Assembly (NCBI RefSeq): GCF_024586915.1
Contig: NZ_JANBVS010000017.1
Location: forward strand, 102,825 to 166,824
Length of the DNA: 64,000 nt
DNA from: Bradyrhizobium sp. SRS-191
GTDB taxonomy: Bacteria > Pseudomonadota > Alphaproteobacteria > Rhizobiales > Xanthobacteraceae
Direction of reading: 5' to 3'
A program made the position numbers and the translations under genes. The stretch's first letter is position 1. Each line of letters opens with the position of its first letter. The notes under the pieces were generated by a model that searched no databases, was not told where the DNA came from, and saw only the letters and a list, made by a program, of their open reading frames with translations. This document shows, in pieces, positions 62,014 to 64,000 of the stretch.

Positions 62014-63606
62014 ATGCCGACATTGACGACGCAAGCGGCGGGCCTGCCGGAGGCGCCGGGATGGTTCTGGCTGTACGTCGTGTCCAATGCGGTGATCGCG
62101 TGCGCCTTCTTCACGGTCTCCGCGGTCATCGCCCTGTACCTCCTGCGACGCTGGAAGGAGGTCATGTTCCGCGGCGCCCTCGCCGCGCTCGGGGTGTTCG
62201 TGGCGCTGTTCGGCCTCACGCGCCTGCTCGCGATCCTCGATCTCTGGGTGTCGGACGCGAGGATCGAGAGCCTCGTCTATGCCCTTCTGGCTCTGGTGTC
62301 CGTCGTGGTGATCGTGGCCATGGTCAAGATGCTGCGCCAGATCCTGGTGCTGCCGACCCGCATCGTGCTGCAGAAGGCCTACGAACGACTGGAGGAGGAG
62401 ATCCGGCAGCGTCGCGCCGCCGAGGCGATGGTGCGGCGCTTCCAGGAGATCGAGGCCAACGAGGCGCAAGTCCGCCAGGCGCAGAAGATGGAAGCGATCG
62501 GCCAACTCACCGGCGGCGTCGCGCACGACTTCAACAACATCCTCACCGTGATCACCGGGACGATCGAGATCCTCGCCGACGCGGTCAAGGACAGGCCGCA
62601 ACTGGCCGGCATCGCCAGCATGATCAGCGCCGCAGCCGAGCGCGGCGCCGACCTCACCCGGCATCTTCTGGCGTTCTCGCGCCGGCAGCCGCTGCAGCCG
62701 CGCGCGACCGACATCAACGCGCTGATGGTCGATGCCGCCCGCCTGCTGCGTCCGACGCTCGGCGAGCAGATCGAGATCGAATCGATGCTCGCGCATGACA
62801 GCGCCCCGGCGCTGATCGACCCGAGCCAGCTCTCGACCGCGATCCTCAACCTCGCGCTCAACGCGCGCGACGCCATGCCGGATGGCGGCAAGCTCACGCT
62901 GGAGACCAAGAACGTCACGCTGGACGAGGACTACGCGCGGCTGAATCGCGACGCCAAGCCTGGCAGCTACGTCCTGATCGCGGTCAGCGACACCGGTGAG
63001 GGCATTCCGGCCTCGCTGCTCGACAAGGTGTTCGAGCCGTTCTTCACCACCAAGGAGGTCGGCAAGGGATCGGGCCTCGGACTCAGCATGGTCTACGGCT
63101 TCGTCAAGCAGTCCAACGGCCACGTCAAGATCTACAGCGAGGAAGGCCACGGCACGGCGGTGAAGCTGTATCTGCCGCGCGCCACCAGCGCGCCGGAGCT
63201 GCCGGCCGCCGAGACCGGCCGCCCCGCCGTGGCCCGCGGCGACGAGACCATCCTGATCGTCGAGGACGACGCGCTGGTGCGCGACTACGTCGTCGCCCAG
63301 GTCCGCCGTCTCGGCTATCGCACGTTGTCGGCGAGCAACGCCGCCGAGGGGCTTGCGATCGTCGACAGCGCCGAGCGCATCGATCTGTTGTTCACGGACG
63401 TCATCATCCCCGGCGGCATGAACGGCCGCCAACTCGCGATCGAGGCGGAGAAGCGGCGGCCCGGGCTGAAGGTGCTGTACACGTCGGGCTACACGGAGAA
63501 CGCGATCGTGCATCATGGGCGGCTCGATGCCGACGTGCTGCTGCTCGCCAAGCCCTATGTCAGCGCCGATCTCGCGCGCATGATCCGGACGGCGCTGGAG
63601 GCGTGA
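62014..63606 (+). CDS. Hybrid histidine kinase with ethylene-receptor-like membrane domain
   Basis: 530 residues from the ATG at 62014; a TTG at 62008 precedes it. Three membrane helices (about 18-43, 52-78, 86-108) resemble the ethylene-binding domain layout, but the Cys and His copper ligands are replaced by Phe66 and Arg70 (VALFGLTR). A coiled coil (about 120-160) leads to His171 (GGVAHDFNNIL), HATPase (NLALNARDAMP, GSGLGLSMVYGF) and a C-terminal receiver (LLFTDVIIPGGMNGRQLA). Divergent from the phospholipase C gene. Confidence 0.88.
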   Translation: MPTLTTQAAGLPEAPGWFWLYVVSNAVIACAFFTVSAVIALYLLRRWKEVMFRGALAALGVFVALFGLTRLLAILDLWVSDARIESLVYALLALVSVVVIVAMVKMLRQILVLPTRIVLQKAYERLEEEIRQRRAAEAMVRRFQEIEANEAQVRQAQKMEAIGQLTGGVAHDFNNILTVITGTIEILADAVKDRPQLAGIASMISAAAERGADLTRHLLAFSRRQPLQPRATDINALMVDAARLLRPTLGEQIEIESMLAHDSAPALIDPSQLSTAILNLALNARDAMPDGGKLTLETKNVTLDEDYARLNRDAKPGSYVLIAVSDTGEGIPASLLDKVFEPFFTTKEVGKGSGLGLSMVYGFVKQSNGHVKIYSEEGHGTAVKLYLPRATSAPELPAAETGRPAVARGDETILIVEDDALVRDYVVAQVRRLGYRTLSASNAAEGLAIVDSAERIDLLFTDVIIPGGMNGRQLAIEAEKRRPGLKVLYTSGYTENAIVHHGRLDADVLLLAKPYVSADLARMIRTALEA

Positions 63607-63649
63607 GGCGGCTTGCGTGGTTTGCCACCTCGCGCGCGTCATCCTCAGT

Positions 63650-63772
63650 GTCGTCCCGGCCTCGAGCCGGGACCCATAGCCACCGCCGGTCGTGGCTGGG
63701 AGAGCGCTATCCACTTGCGTGCCTCAAACATCTCCCTGGGGTTATGGGTCCCGGCTCGAGGCCGGGACGACA
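63650..63772. repeat. Palindromic-pair repeat, second copy
   Basis: GTCGTCCCGGCCTCGAGCC..GGGACCCATAG faces TTATGGGTCCCGGCTCGAGG..GGGACGACAGC. Same ends as the element at 17442-17561. No gene is supported in 63607-64000. Confidence 0.8.
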
Positions 63773-63849
63773 GCGGAGAGTTTGGCCGGCGCCTTGCCTC
63801 ACATGGCTGACCTTGAGACAAGCCATCGTCTTCCCGCGGCACCGGATGC

Positions 63850-64000
63850 CCGAGTGATGCATCGCTCACATCCCTCTCGAAAGACGAGAGGGCGCGGAGA
63901 AGGCCGGGAGCCTGCCGCCCCCATGGCCCGCCTGCAGAAGAAAAGCAGGCGGCAGTCACCACAGGTTCGGCCAGAACATCCCGGCCTTCCCCGCGCGATT
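63850..64000 (-). repeat. Structured dispersed repeat, copy 2 (cut by window edge)
   Basis: On the minus strand this matches 29391-29540: GGGAAGGCCGGGATGT(T/C)CT, CCTGTGGT, a hairpin and GATGCATCACTCG. The outer stem pairs 63895-63909 with 63979-63993 and the inner 8-bp hairpin pairs CCGCCTGC/GCAGGCGG (63928-63935 with 63945-63952). The element continues past the right edge. Confidence 0.65.

Noticed and set aside
61771..63714. Upstream extension of the phospholipase C frame
   Set aside because: The Tat signal peptide starts at 61770; the extension is antisense to the hybrid kinase gene.

Overview
The window is high-GC alphaproteobacterial chromosome. The closest fit is Bradyrhizobium or a near relative. 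This rests on overall protein character (DUF2277, a DUF1134-like protein, RND and HWE-kinase sets, a thiO/S/G/E/C thiamine locus) and on many REP-like palindromic pairs between genes. The species call is from recognition, not a database search. There is no rRNA, tRNA, CRISPR array, phage or intact insertion sequence.

Layout. 1-6.4 kb: a Nudix hydrolase cut by the left edge, then a lipid-flavoured block: E. coli-type phosphatidylserine decarboxylase, divergent class III PLP enzyme, an Mpo1/DUF962-like membrane protein, a PmtA-like methyltransferase and a GT4 glycosyltransferase. 6.7-14.9 kb: L,D-transpeptidase, DUF4403 protein, orphan periplasmic binding protein, an OmpR/EnvZ-type two-component pair, a PRC-barrel protein and a small zinc ribbon. 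15.2-21.3 kb: a lytic transglycosylase, then a TPP riboswitch and thiO-thiS-thiG-thiE-thiC.

21.4-30 kb is the accessory part. It holds an AT-richer TIR-domain gene with a start-less RidA fragment beside it, several dispersed repeats, a Kazal-like secreted peptide, an acyltransferase, tandem paralogous small secreted proteins, a GST and a divergent uracil-DNA-glycosylase-like protein. 30-41.6 kb: Fis-type regulator, collagen-like protein, alpha/beta hydrolase cluster, a CusB/CusA-type metal efflux operon with DUF3240, bacterioferritin with its ferredoxin, and two related glycine-rich exported proteins.

41.7-53.7 kb: MltB-type transglycosylase, YqhA-like protein, EttA, 2-hydroxyacid dehydrogenase, second L,D-transpeptidase, two rhodanese proteins and a VWA/MoxR pair around a GlsB-like gene. 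53.8-64 kb: a very large hybrid kinase carrying two kinase cores plus a stand-alone receiver, a HerA-like ATPase, a Tat-exported phospholipase C and a hybrid kinase with an ethylene-receptor-like membrane domain.

The most interesting items are the lipid block, the TIR insertion with its damaged RidA neighbour, and a dispersed hairpin repeat whose two copies differ by a compensatory stem change.
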